Shown one piece after another: positions 1 to 17,795 of a DNA stretch of 64,000 nucleotides. The translations under genes were made by a program, and so were the position numbers. The notes beneath the pieces are model-generated. The model did not search any database, was not told the origin of the DNA, and saw nothing but the letters and a program-made list of their open reading frames with translations. The DNA lies in the NCBI GenBank assembly GCA_018105865.1, contig CM030856.1, positions 10,425,253 to 10,489,252 on the forward strand. The letters are read 5' to 3'. Every line of letters begins with the position of its first letter. Positions within the stretch are counted from its first letter, which is position 1. Source of the DNA: Metaphire vulgaris (taxonomy: Eukaryota; Annelida; Clitellata; Crassiclitellata; Megascolecidae).

Positions 1-671
1 TCACAGTTAATCTATTATCTGGCCATCAGTGCCAACACAAGTACTGTACTTAGAATATACAATGAAACTACTACAAGATCTTATTTAGCTCCTGTCAATT
101 TAAAACTAAATATTTGCAAGGTCCAACCAATGTTTTCAACAGCATAGATTTACTCTCCAGGCTTTGAAGCAATGCCAACTTTGAAAGTTCTTTTACATGC
201 CCTTACATGTAAAATTATGTGTAAGATTAACTTGGTTTGGACATGTTAAACGGAATGGATGGGCTGCCAAAGCACTACACACACCAAAGTAGAAGCTGAA
301 GGAATGGCAATGATCTTTTTTGGCTTGTCAGGACTTTTAAAAGATAAAATCTGCACCCCCTGCTAAAAATTCGCCCTGACGTGCCCTGCCTGCATTGGTT
401 TCCTCTGGTACATGTATTATAGGCATATAGTCTGAACACTATCGATAACTGTTTATAGTTCTCTGATTAAAAACTAACAGGTAATCAGTAACAATGCTGT
501 TATAAGTCACTTTTTAATAATAGGCACATTATGCCATGTTGCTAACTCATTGAAATATCCTTTACACAATGTCCTATCACAAGATTTTGGGTATCACACT
601 AGTTTGCATTATTGCAGTGTTTTAACTATGAGAACAAAACTGAATGTTATTACTGTACAAAGTTCCTCAGC
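1..671. other. 3' flank of the N4BP1-like gene, no gene seen
   Basis: AT-rich non-coding DNA downstream of the proposed stop codon of the minus-strand gene. It contains a short non-LTR reverse transcriptase remnant (228-310) and a degenerate copy of the dispersed TTTTTTGGCTTGTCA motif near 315-331. I see no coding exon. Confidence 0.5.
228..310 (+). mobile_element. Remnant of a non-LTR retrotransposon ORF tail
   Basis: A frame-disrupted stretch reads TWFGHVKRN followed by AAKALHTPK. It matches the word order of a better preserved fragment at 52508-52800 (NWFGHVKRMEDNRWAYKALHTHK). This is the tail commonly seen after the reverse transcriptase domain of LINE-like elements. Only about 80 bp survive. 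Confidence 0.5.
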
Positions 672-7503
<6,832 letters not shown>

Positions 7504-9496
7504 GGTGTGTTGACGCACTTCAATTCTTCAAAAGCAAACATATAACATGCTTTATTGCATGCAACAAAAAGAAAACTAAATGTGCACGGGAACTAAATAT
7601 TATATTCTTACATACATACTATTTCTTTTTAAAAGCAACTATGAGTAAAATTTCAAACATTTTTTAAATGTTAACTAATTAACTAAACTTCAAAAGGTTA
7701 AGAAAACCACTGATAATTTTAAAAACCATAAACAAAACAGTCATCATTGCTAATATTATTTTTACATGGCCTCAAATATTAAATTGCAACATCAACTATA
7801 AGCAAAGTTGAATTTCAAAAGACACCAAGTGCTACACAAATGAGGGGCTAGTTTAAAATAAAGCAATCTTTATGAGCTTAAAACATGTTTGTATATTTTT
7901 ATACTAACCTTGAAGACATCATAACCAGTACTTCAAATTAATGTGTCAAAATCAACCCCTATGATAAAAACAAACTATATATTCATTTTCATTGTTACAA
8001 AAACATGGAATGTGTGTTGATATAAAGGAAACAGTCAAGAAGACAAAGATGATTTATTAGGGCAATTGTGCAACATCACTTTACTAGGTTAGAGAGATGA
8101 GAGATAATGGTCCAGCTACTAATACGAATTCGTAGATATTTAAGAAAATAAATAGGTACACTACCTAAACATAAAGCATTTCTTTTCATACAGTCATTTC
8201 CTCTATAGCCATAACATGTCAGCACCTGACTCTGGTTAGATAAATTAACCTTGCCTGACTAACCACCACCTTATGACAATGGTCATGTCAAATTTATAGC
8301 GTAAGAACAAGCAGCTACTGCCGTACTACTGTCGAAGCGCTATATAAATCCACGAGATTTTACTCGCGTGAACCTGCGCATATTTTCGCTGAATTTTCCT
8401 TGAAACAAGACTTAATAATGTGATTTTAAGTGGTTTAGGAGGCTAAGTTATTCGTAAAAATAACAGGAAGTCCACATTCAGCAATAATTCAGGTTTACCA
8501 AGACTCCTATGTAATGCTTCGATTTTCAGAAACTTTCACCAGATTTCTTTTAAATCTTTTTAATATTACCGCGGTTTAGTTTAGTTTAGTTGTCGCAGAA
8601 TCCAAATCACGTATTCATTGGCATGGAACAGCCACCGAGATGAGAGCAGCTGAGACTGAGAGGGACAAATTTTTAATTTTCATAGAATTCAATAAAACGG
8701 AAACATTAATTATTATCGTAAGTGAATAAGTAAAATCTTATGGATTTATATAGCGCTCTGTTGGCGCAACAGTAGCAGCTGCTTATTATTCTTAGGCACT
8801 TAGCCGTTCTTAAAATAGCTACGGCCCACGGGAAAGTGAAAGATCAGCCAAGCAGAAGTCAGTATATCCAAAGTGAAATGAGGCTAGGTTGTTAAAGCTA
8901 TGGAGGAAATGATTTTAGAAATTGGAAAGATTTAAGGGTAGATCTGAAGACATGAGGAGGAAATATGGGAAACGAGAATTCAGATGTTATTCTTTGCCAA
9001 TGTCTAAGGCTCCGGAGGGAAGCGGGCATCAATCAATTCAAAGAAAACAAAGAAGTATGAACACTCGTTTACTGTAATTATCTTTGTATGTCATTTCAAA
9101 TTCTTTTCAATTTAATCATTTTCAGTCAAAGATAAATCTAATAAAATTTTACAAAATTTACCTTTTTTAAACAATGAAGATGTTAAGTAATAGCGCTACA
9201 AAATTGAGACTCAATGTGATTGATTTAATATCTATGGCAATTGCTAAAAACAAATTTGATAGTAGTGGTTCGTTTTGTCTCCGTTTCTTTCTTTTTGCTT
9301 TACTTTTTTTCAATTCCTAGGCATCGGCCCTATGCCGGTTTTATAAGATGCATTAATAATAATAGCAATAATTATGATTATACCAGTATTAATGACTTTA
9401 AATTTAGTGTGAAATTTATGTGGCGCCGATTTTAGGTCTATTGTTCAGCCGAATTTGTAGCTGCTTTAGTGGCTTTTGAAAACCTCTGCTGCACAG
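7504..9496. promoter_or_regulatory. Divergent intergenic region between the N4BP1-like gene and NAB
   Basis: The start codons of the minus-strand N4BP1-like gene (7503) and the plus-strand NAB gene (9497) face away from each other across about 2 kb. Both promoters, or one shared promoter, must lie here or in unseen 5' exons. The region is AT-rich and contains an inverted-repeat pair at 8302-8794. I cannot assign a TATA box or start site. Confidence 0.45.
8302..8794. mobile_element. Inverted-repeat element with GCGCTATATAAATCC arms
   Basis: The left arm (8302-8375) and right arm (8722-8794) are diverged inverted copies sharing AGCAGCTRCTG, GCGCTATATAAATCC and GAGATTTTACT-like words. The same arm motif recurs near 26147, 52218 and 60218 in the window, so this is a dispersed MITE-like family. 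Confidence 0.55.
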
Positions 9497-9611
9497 ATGC
9501 CTCAAATGCAGCATTCGACTCGACAGCCGGCGACCGACAGTGAATGGATGTTGTACAGAGTTTTGCAGAAAGCCAATCTGATTCAGTATTTTGAGATGTT
9601 TGTGGCACAAG
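9497..9611 (+). CDS. NAB: NAB exon 1 (start, NCD1)
   Basis: First ATG after an in-frame TAG. It encodes a short leader and then [20 protein letters not shown], the start of NCD1. Donor CACAAG|GTGAGA in phase 1. A second in-frame Met is at 9506. Confidence 0.92.
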
Positions 9612-12600
9612 GTGAGAAAATCTTACTGTGTTTTGGAATCATGTGTATTTATGGTACGAAATGTTTTTTCATGATTTATTAATTTAATTTTATCATGTAA
9701 TGTAATGTAACAGAATGTTTGTATAGCGCCAGAAGAATCACTCAGAAGCACTCCTGCTGTAATTATTGTAATTTTAATATAGTCGCATCAGTTTTAATAG
9801 TGGTCGTCAAAATTATTCAGCCTTTTCCTAACAACCTACTCTTATCCTCAATTCCCTGCTGTCCTATTGCATGTTTCTGGTTGTTGCATGCGTTTTGGTT
9901 ATTGTATGTGGCTGTTTTTCTTCAGGTTATATAATATAATGGCCCATCTTGCCAGCAGCTTCACTGCCTATCTCTGCTATCATATCAAAGCACTACTATG
10001 CTTGACACTTTACACACACCATTTTAACTTGCACTCTGTGCCAGCAGTCATATGCCTACCCTAAAAATAAAATCTGACTAAAAGTCCATCTCAGCTTTAG
10101 AGCTGATGCTTTGCTGAGTGAGCCACTGAGGCAGATGTGGTATTGTTATTGGCATTATTAGCCATGTCTTATGAATAGTTTTGCCTACTTAGTGTACTGT
10201 AGCACTACAAGAAGTGTGGTCTGTGTAAAACTTTTTAAATTTGTCATCTTCCACATATAACTGTTGCTGTTATAGATTTTTTGATGATTTGTGTAAATTT
10301 TGTTTGCTCTATAGGTGGTGATGATGTTTATCAATTGGTTGAAGCTGGTGAAGAAGAATTTCTGGAAATCATGGCACTGGTCGGTATGGCTGGCAAACCT
10401 CTTCACGTACGACGCCTACAGAGGGCTCTTCATGAATGGCTTACAAATCCAGGTTACCAGCAGTTTGTCAAGAAATCATCTAATACTGTTATTATTATTA
10501 TTGTACTATCATTACTATTAGTATTATTAGTATTATTACTAGCATTACTATTATTACTATTATTATTGTTATTACTATTATCATTATTGTTTTGACCTCT
10601 AAATTGTTGACTTCTCTTAAAATGTGTTTTTTGTGGAACTCTTTAACATTGGTGCACAACCTGTGAAATGAGTACACAACTTATTAAGCTGTTAAGTTAT
10701 GCATTGCTGGTGGTTTTGCAGTAGTGAAATTGTGTTAACCAGATGACAATAGTGTCACAGGTTAGCAGCTTGGACTGATATACTTTAAATAGCCATGATA
10801 ATCTGTAAAATTCTGTGCTGATTTTATTTTCCTGGCGGTGAAACAAACTTCTTTTTCAGTATTAGTGGCGGACTGAATGTTTGATATGTTTCTGATAAAT
10901 TTTTTTGTCAGTTAAAGCTTTAATTACTAAGTTTATTTCATAAAATCTTTTTGAAAAAGGTTTTATGTAATAGTGATTAGTGAAGTTAAGAGAGTTCTTC
11001 AGTAGGTAACCATCTTGTTGTTTAGCTTCTTTCAAGTCTACAGATGATGTCTGTCCTCTAAATTGTCATCCGGCCAAGGGCAGCATCTTGGCCTCTGTTC
11101 CGCACGCCGTTAGTATGGCTTCGTGTCGTTACTGGATGCAGTCGGGCGTTTCTGGTAGTCATAAGACTCCTGTTGACGGCAGCATTCAGTGCGGAAGACT
11201 AGAAATAAACGGTGTGGACGGATGTTATGGAAAAAGTCTTTTGTCGCCGGGTCTTGGAAATTCGCTTGATGCTGATGTGGTTAGTAGCTTTTTTTCACGT
11301 CTAAGCTTGTTTCTTTATCTGAATTGATTATTTTTAATGAAATATTGAATGCTCCAGTGTATATGCATCCCTATTATAGCCTGAATTAGAGTGGCTTAGG
11401 AGGCATTACTACTGCCTGTGTAAAAGCCACTAAAGGTACTAACGGGGGCTTGAACATCACTCTGTCAGCCTATCGTTCCAGCGCGTAACCTATTCTGCCA
11501 TCTTCCGCCCCATAATTGGCTAAATTATGGTGCCCCATAATTGGCTAAATTATGGTGGAATTATTTTGTTTGAATAGTTGTGTTCACTTTTCGCTGTTGA
11601 ATAAAGTGATTTGTGGGCATGTGTGTTTGCACAGCTTGAGCTGTATTTGAACTTCTCGTTACCATTTTTACTTTAAATTAACATTGAAATTAAGAACGTA
11701 TTTATTCTTAATAATTAGCATAATTCGGCTGTCTGCCCTGTTATTCTGGATTTGAGCGTATTTCTTTTATAACTAGCATTTGATATGCCATCAGCTTCTG
11801 TATGATATGGAGTGTGGTGATAGAACTTAATGATAGGGTTTTGACAATGGAGTTGAGTTACTTTACATTTCATGAACTATACAGAAACCATATATTTTAT
11901 GTAAATTTACACTTTGAGCTTGACTTTGCAATGTACAATTATCTTAAGATGAATCAAGTCCTTGAGCAAATGTTTTGCTGTTCCATGATATTTACAAGAG
12001 AACAATATGCAGCATTTGGGTTAACCGGTATAACTGGTATAAATTATGTTTTATTTAAGATATTTTGCACTCTTTTTCTTTCCCCAATTAAGTGTGTAGT
12101 GTTTTAGAGTGCTTTTGTTATCGTGTTTAAAGAGTGAATTGTTTGGGCCAAGAAATTTGCAGTCCATGCTATTATAATTTCTATTTTAAGTTATTAGTCT
12201 ATTATGCTGTAACCAATCTATATTTATTGCATGTACTGTATACAGTATGAATATTAGTCTGCTAGTGTGTGTGTTTGTTATTTTATCATGTAAGCCTTCT
12301 TAGGTATTGATTTTGATGAAACTATTTCTTGAAGTGAATTTTCTGGTATTGAATTGCATTTACCCTAATTGTTCAAAGGCTTCATGTTATTGAAATCTGT
12401 AGGGTCTGGCATCAGATCGTGAGGTCAATGTGTCTCCAAGTCCAAGCATGTCGAGCGTTGGTAACACATCAGAATTTTTTCTGTCTGAGAATCATATGAA
12501 AACCCTGGAAACTGGGGCAGCAGAATTGGCAAAAACACTCCCGCTTTTTGCGCCCAGACCGCTCAACGTAAAGAAACCTGTTGACAAAGAAATTGAGGTA

Positions 12601-15600
12601 ATTTTGATGTTCAAATTTGTGTCTTTTTGGTCATTATGAAAGGTTTAGCATGGCTAAAATTAGATTGCATTTTTGATTTGCCCATCACTGACAGATAACA
12701 CGATGATAATGGCACAGGTGGGTTAGTATGATAATATTAATTAATGTTATGACTGGGTCAAATGTTTGCCTCGTATTTGCTTTGGCACTGAATTGTGTGA
12801 CAAACAGTCTATTCATATTTGTCTGAATATAGCTGATCAAAATGGCAAATGTGCTTGTTTCTATTGGCCAGCTTTCACTTAGCGCTGTGTGAATTTATTA
12901 TTACTGTCACTTGCGCTAAAAGAATAATTCTATCCATTTCCACTATTACTTATTTGATGATTCCTATAAGTTATAAAGTATACTGTTCAGTGTTCACAGC
13001 ACTATTGCTGACCACAATATGGCAACTTGCAGCAGGAGGGGTATTGTAAACACTATTTGTATTCAGTCTTCGTCAAGCCTTGACTATTCATATTCGTCTG
13101 AATAGATCAAAGCCCCTATTTGACCCCACCATAATTAATGTAATGGTAATATTGGCATTTATGTTTATGAGTTGTTCTTTGCTTTAGGAAATTCTTAATT
13201 ACCCGGATGACTATCCAAATCGCATAGAAGTTCTCAGGAAATACAGCGCCATCTACGGACGCTTTGATTCAAGGCGAAAGACAGACAAACAGATGAACCT
13301 CCATGAGGTAGGTTATTTGCAGTAGTTTGTCATTCGGTTTAAGAACAGTTTGCAACTCATTGGGGCGGTAAATTACCTACCAGATATTGCCTAAGACCAA
13401 TAGAAGTGTTGAGCAAACAGAATAATAGTGGCTCTATAGAAGTTGATTGATTGAGTTTAGAAGTCATGGTGTCACTTAGATGGTTGCTTGATGAATTGAT
13501 GTTGACTGTACTTTTTTTGGCCACCATGAGCGCTTCAGCTGCTTTTTAGTGTCTGAAGGTTTCTCTTTGAGTCTTCTACTTAGATATGTGTTTCTTCGTA
13601 CAAAGATATGTGTTTCTTCTATGTATATGTGTGTTTCTTTTACGTAGATGTGTGTTTCTTCTACATAGATGTGTGTTTCTTCTACGTAGATGTGTGTTTC
13701 TTTCGTAGATGTGTGTTTCTTCTACGAGATGTGTGTTTTTATGTAGATGTGTGTTTCTTTCTAGATTTGTTTCTTAGATGTGTGTTTCTTCTACGTAGAT
13801 GTGTGTTTCTTCTACATAGATGTGTGTTTCTTCTACGTAGATGTGTGTTTTTTATGTAGATGCGTGTTTCTTTTACTTAGATGTGTGTTTCTTCTACGTA
13901 GATGTGTGTTTCTTCTACGTAGATGTGTGTTTCTTCTACGTAGATGTGTGTTTCTTCTACGTAGATGTGTGTTTCTTCTACGTAGATGTGTGTTTCTTCT
14001 ACGTAGATGTGTGTTTCTTCTACGTAGATGTGTATCAATGAGGCAGCTGCCCAGCTGTGTCGTCACCGACCATCCCTACTTACAAGACGGGAGGAGCTGT
14101 TTTCGCTTGCAAGGAACGTTGTTCGAGACTGTGGTTTGCAGTTTTCAAAAAATCATTCCAGGTCAGTAGCAAATTTTTATTTGATTTATGTCAGAAGTTT
14201 CCAGTCAACTGTGATCTGTGGGAGCCACTGAGTGGCAGAAGTAATATACAGTAAGAGCCCCTAAGGAATGTGTATTCAAGCATGTATTGTTCGTTTGGAA
14301 TCTCAAAACGCGGGGTCCACAGAATGGGAGTTGGGTGGAGATGCCTAACAGTTTGAGAACCAATGTTTTTTGAGCTTTTGATTCTCTAGGTTATTGGAAC
14401 TTTGGCTTTTACTTTCCAATTCTGCAACATAGCAGCCTGATTTTGTGCCATCCATTCATTGTTTATTATTTTCTATAATAATAATAATACCAGAAACTTT
14501 TAAAAAGATATTTAGTAGACCCAGCCAGGCAGGTAATCAAAGGGAAAAGCTTTGTAATATAATCAATCCCAATTAATGTGATAATAATATATTTATCAAA
14601 GTGGAGATGGTGGTAGTGTTTCTTCTATTTTACTAAAATAAAGTATCGAAAATTATGGTTTAATCACAATGTTAGTTTGGTGGCCCCTACTTCAAATACC
14701 TAAAAAATTCTCATAACACAGATAACCTTATTAATAAATCCCTCCCTGCTGTCATGTATACCTTCTTTGATTTCAAATCATGCTTTTATGTTGACTTTGT
14801 CCAGACCTTAACTTCATACGTTGTGTTAACCATGTCTTGTTTTTTATTTGTGGTCAGGGTGCATGATGGAGATGCCCAGCTGGACTCTAGTCCATGCAGG
14901 AAACAGCTCAAACTTGAGTCATATCCGTGTGAACCTAGTCCAAGTCAGTTTTCAGGAAGCAGGTAGGTGCAATGTATGCGATGAAAAGTGTAAATTGTAA
15001 TTAAAGCAGGCATCTGAAATTATTACACTAGACATTAAAGATTTGACTTTCCCTCTTAAATGTCTATACATTCTCGTGTCAGTGGAAATATTCACTGATT
15101 AATTATTTTGCAGAGGAAGAAAAATCCATAAACTTGTGTTATTTCTTCTAAAGCTTTTGTAACAACAAATGGCGGCAAATTAATTTATATTTGTGATCAG
15201 TCATTTCCTTTGTAGCATGTTTAAATTAATCTTGTTTATGAACTTATTCTAGTAACAATATACAAAAACTTCAGTATTTAGTGATTGATTGACTCTGCTG
15301 TTGCAGGAAGCAGGTAGGTGCAATGTATGCAATAAAAAGTGTAAATTGTAATTATTGTAATTTTTTGAATGAAAATTTGTGGAGAGCGATGTAATATGTT
15401 TGATTTGATCTTATTGTAGAACGTGCTTTTCAACAAGTATGAGTACGCAGTTCTTAGAGTCTCTTGATCACATAGGTAAATCATGCGAATGACTATTTTC
15501 TAGCAAAAATATGGATTACAAATACCAGTGATGTAATTTTTTTGTTTTCTTTAAATAATTAAGGTTTTCTGTGAATGTTGAATCTTTGTGGAAGCATTAA

Positions 15601-16201
15601 GTGTTTTCTTTTAAATATCTTGACTTTGTTGTGCAGGTGAATGTAAACATTAATGTCTTATGTAATTGTGCACTCAAGTGTATCTTTTGTAATTATGAAC
15701 TTAATATTATGTGTAGTATATTAGCACATACAGGTTTGACTATTATTTGTTGTTAAGTGCAGTGTTTTATCCAGACTACAGGCTTTTGGGGGGAAATTGA
15801 AACCTTTGGGGGAAAATTGACTTGACTGGAGGGGAAGACACACAGTTTAATGCAAAATTTGTGCAAGTGCTGGGAATTTTTTTTGAGGGAGGAGATGTTG
15901 AGGCTTTGAGGGGGAAAAATCTCCTCCCTAACAGGCCTGCATAAAACACTGGTTAAGTAAATGAACCATTTCTGTACTGTTGATAACAGAACCTCTTGCT
16001 GTCCAAGCCGTTGGTTCAGTGGCGCCATCTGCTAACGACGACGGTGGCGAAGAGCCGAGCACTAAAGGTGGCAGTCTTGTAGACGAAGGACTTCGCTTTG
16101 CACAGCAGTACGGGCTCGGTGAATTCGAAGAGAAACTTCGAGAAATGAAGCGAGAGACGCTCGGAAACGACAAGCAAAACTGCAGCGGAGGACCTCGATG
16201 A
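9497..16201 (+). CDS. NAB: NAB family EGR-binding transcriptional co-repressor (spliced gene)
   Basis: Nine exons: 9497-9611, 10315-10452, 11044-11279, 12403-12597, 13188-13307, 14028-14161, 14858-14962, 15420-15475 and 15990-16201. All junctions are GT-AG with consistent phases, and the joined 1311 nt give 436 aa. Exons 1-2 form NAB conserved domain 1 ([17 protein letters not shown], then [17 protein letters not shown] and [12 protein letters not shown]), which in vertebrates binds EGR/Krox factors and multimerises. Exons 5-6 form domain 2 ([20 protein letters not shown], then [10 protein letters not shown] and [12 protein letters not shown]), the repression domain. The C-terminus ([14 protein letters not shown]) is also NAB-like. 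The length is slightly below vertebrate NAB1/NAB2 (about 490-525 aa). An in-frame TAG 30 nt upstream of 9497 supports this start. The protein should act in the nucleus. Confidence 0.95.
10315..10452 (+). CDS. NAB: NAB exon 2 (NCD1 core)
   Basis: Acceptor CTATAG|GTGGTG and donor CCAG|GTTACC. It contains [20 protein letters not shown] and [20 protein letters not shown], nearly identical to vertebrate NAB. Confidence 0.97.
10486..10594 (+). repeat. Imperfect ATT microsatellite in NAB intron 2
   Basis: Runs of ATT/ACT trinucleotides begin 34 bp after the exon 2 donor. Apparent hydrophobic reading frames across it are artefacts. Confidence 0.85.
11044..11279 (+). CDS. NAB: NAB exon 3 (linker)
   Basis: Acceptor CTACAG|ATGATG and donor GATGTG|GTTAGT. 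The 236 nt keep frame (phase 1 in, 0 out). It is a Ser/Gly/Cys-rich linker without a recognisable domain. Confidence 0.85.
11390..11510 (-). mobile_element. tRNA-derived SINE
   Basis: On the minus strand it has an A-box-like TGGCAGAATAGG and a B-box-like GTTCAAGCC about 46 bp apart, the spacing of a tRNA promoter. A family tail follows (AGTGGCTTTTACACAGGCAG complement). A truncated relative lies at 55031-55110. It is in NAB intron 3. Confidence 0.6.
11510..11558 (+). repeat. 25-bp direct repeat, two copies
   Basis: Two adjacent copies of CATAATTGGCTAAATTATGG lie directly after the SINE in NAB intron 3. Confidence 0.8.
12403..12597 (+). CDS. NAB: NAB exon 4 (linker before NCD2)
   Basis: Acceptor CTGTAG|GGTCTG and donor ATTGAG|GTAATT, 65 codons in phase 0. 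It is Ser-rich at first ([14 protein letters not shown]), then [20 protein letters not shown]. Confidence 0.9.
13188..13307 (+). CDS. NAB: NAB exon 5 (NCD2, first half)
   Basis: Acceptor GCTTTAG|GAAATT and donor CATGAG|GTAGGT, 40 codons in phase 0. It encodes [20 protein letters not shown] and [16 protein letters not shown], matching NCD2. Confidence 0.96.
13570..14027 (+). repeat. 21-bp minisatellite built from a 3' splice site
   Basis: About 20 units of 21 bp around TGTGTTTCTTCTACGTAG. The earlier units are imperfect and the last seven or so are perfect. Every unit has a pyrimidine tract followed by TAG. The last TAG is the acceptor of NAB exon 6, and the unit includes the first bases of that exon (ATGTG). 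Splicing to an upstream unit would read six codons and then stop at TAG. Confidence 0.9.
14028..14161 (+). CDS. NAB: NAB exon 6 (NCD2, second half)
   Basis: It reads [20 protein letters not shown] and [15 protein letters not shown]. The acceptor (TCTACGTAG|ATGTGT) is the last unit of the minisatellite at 13570-14027. Donor TCCAG|GTCAGT. The phase fits both neighbours. Confidence 0.95.
14858..14962 (+). CDS. NAB: NAB exon 7
   Basis: Acceptor GGTCAG|GGTGCA and donor AGCAG|GTAGGT, 105 nt. It is a polar segment ([19 protein letters not shown]). The LKLE context could be a sumoylation-type site, which is inference. Its 3' boundary is duplicated 350 bp downstream. Confidence 0.9.
14953..15351 (+). 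repeat. Duplicated exon 7 / intron 7 boundary
   Basis: About 48 bp spanning the end of exon 7 and its donor (CAGGAAGCAGGTAGGTGC and on) at 14953-15000 are copied at 15304-15351. The copy is preceded by TTGCAG, which creates a possible 7-nt decoy exon (GAAGCAG, 15307-15313). Confidence 0.85.
15420..15475 (+). CDS. NAB: NAB exon 8
   Basis: A 56-nt exon with acceptor TTGTAG|AACGTG and donor CATAG|GTAAAT. It encodes [18 protein letters not shown]. Phases (2 in, 1 out) fit exons 7 and 9. Confidence 0.85.
15760..15951. mobile_element. hAT-type MITE in NAB intron 8
   Basis: Ends CAGTGTTTTATCCAG and CATAAAACACTG. The flanks GTTAAGTG and GTTAAGTA form an 8-bp target duplication with one difference. 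The interior is G-rich on the plus strand. Confidence 0.8.
15990..16201 (+). CDS. NAB: NAB exon 9 (C-terminus)
   Basis: Acceptor ATAACAG|AACCTC. It encodes an acidic linker, then [20 protein letters not shown], and stops at TGA 16199-16201. The sequence resembles the C-terminal helix of vertebrate NAB proteins. Confidence 0.92.
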
Positions 16202-16942
16202 CGACGAAGGGGCTGGCGAAGGGACAAACAATTCCACCTGCGCAGGTCAAAAGAACTTTGCGGCAGTGTCCGAACAGTGCAGTAGCTGAAATTTTTTTAC
16301 GTTGGCCGTGATGGTTCTCTTGAGAAATTTCCAGCGGATTAGGCTTAAATTGACAGAGATAATCTCGCGAAATGAATGCTGGAAAAAAAGAATGGACAGA
16401 ATTAACCGAAGAGCGTTCTTGTGGAGGTTTTCCGGTCTCAGTGTGAGGTTGTGTGATGATATAATGTGATTTGTCCTGAACAGTGCATAATCTTTGCTTT
16501 TCTTATAAATTGATGATGATGGAACAGTGCTGAATTATATCATCTGTTATCTATCACCACTATTTATCTTAGAAAAACTGTTATTTTTTGGATAATCAGA
16601 CATTTGCAGTGTCATTGTCAAGTATTTAGAATTGGGAGGTTTCAATGTGGTATTTGTAGGGGAAAACTGACTTCCCCACGTGGTGCACTCTATTTATAGC
16701 AAGGGGAAAGTTTCATGCTGTCATTAACTTATTTGGCTAACTTATTTAGCATAATGAAACGATTTAAATTCTCACCCCCCACCCACTGGTCTGACTCCCA
16801 AATACCACTCAGGGGTGCTTAAGAAGTTAAGACGTTAGAGAGTCTGCTTATACATTACTGGGTGTTTATACAGTACGTTACATAGTGAAACAATTGAAAT
16901 TCTTAGATTGAGGAGAGCACACCAGACTACAATGCTTGGGAC
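16202..16942. other. NAB 3' flank
   Basis: Presumed 3' untranslated and downstream sequence of NAB. I see no consensus AATAAA in this stretch and no further exon. Confidence 0.4.
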
Positions 16943-17097
16943 CAGGACGCGATTTGTAGGGAGGGAAGGGGGATCTTCCTCCCACTGCCCAACTACATCC
17001 CTACTACTACTTCCCCAGTGCTACATTTCCCCAAAAGCTACATCCCCCAAGCTCGTCATGTTTCTCCCCACTGCTCCCGGTCACAAATCGCACCCTG
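16943..17097. mobile_element. hAT-type MITE, CAGGRYGCGATTTGT family
   Basis: Ends CAGGACGCGATTTGTAG and CACAAATCGCACCCTG. The flanks CTTGGGAC and TTTGGGGC differ at two of eight positions. A close copy of the interior and right end is at 43069-43225. Confidence 0.6.
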
Positions 17098-17698
17098 TTT
17101 GGGGCGATGACCTTTTTTGCTCGTCAAGACTTTTTGGCCGAAAAATGTCGAAGTGCCCCCTTATTCTGGAATCCTGGCTGAGCCACAGGTTCAGGTGTTC
17201 TCTTCAACCTTCCTATATATCCATTTGAGGGTTAATCAGCCCTCCCTGATCATAATAATTTAGTGCCAAATTGTCTACGGCAAGTGACTGTTGTTCAATG
17301 TCATTGCATAACAGATGCTGGGACATTCATGCCACTATTTATTCTAAGTCTTCTATGGGGAATTTCCCCAAATTTTTTATATGTTGCCTGGGGATGGAAT
17401 TTCCTCCACAAGTGTGATGACGGGGGGCTTTTTTTTGGAGAGGGGAAAATGTAAGGATGACAATTTTTTTGCTTGCCAGGGCATTTGAGAAGGGTCAAAA
17501 ATATTAGGAAGGATGGAAGGATGACTTTTAAAATTTTATTTCCTTGTCACCGCATTTCAGAAGGAAGAAAGACTTTTTTGCTTGCCAAGGTGTTTGGAGA
17601 CAGACCTTGTCCCCCAAACATTTCAAAATCCCCCCCCCAATATCTAGGTGGCTAGAATAAACATGTTCACGCCATATAATAAACTTGAAATTGGGACA
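17098..17698. other. MITE debris
   Basis: No gene seen. It holds several degenerate CTTTTTTGCTYGYCA motifs (near 17108, 17465 and 17570) and G/C homopolymer runs typical of the MITE interiors elsewhere in the window. Confidence 0.5.
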
Positions 17699-17795
17699 TT
17701 GCCAATGTGGTCAAACGTCCAGTGGTCAAAAGTCCGCTGTGGTCAAACGTCCAGTGGTCAATTTAATCAATCGTCTGGTCAATTCAGTGGTCAAT
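17699..17795 (+). repeat. GTGGTCAAACGTCCA minisatellite
   Basis: Four to five imperfect copies of a GTGGTCAAACGTCCA-like unit, just outside the foldback element. Confidence 0.75.

Noticed and set aside
11390..11510. Functional tRNA gene
   Set aside because: Box motifs are present but no cloverleaf with an anticodon arm can be drawn.
13608..14066. CFFYVDV-repeat protein
   Set aside because: This is the 21-bp minisatellite translated. The exon begins only at 14028.
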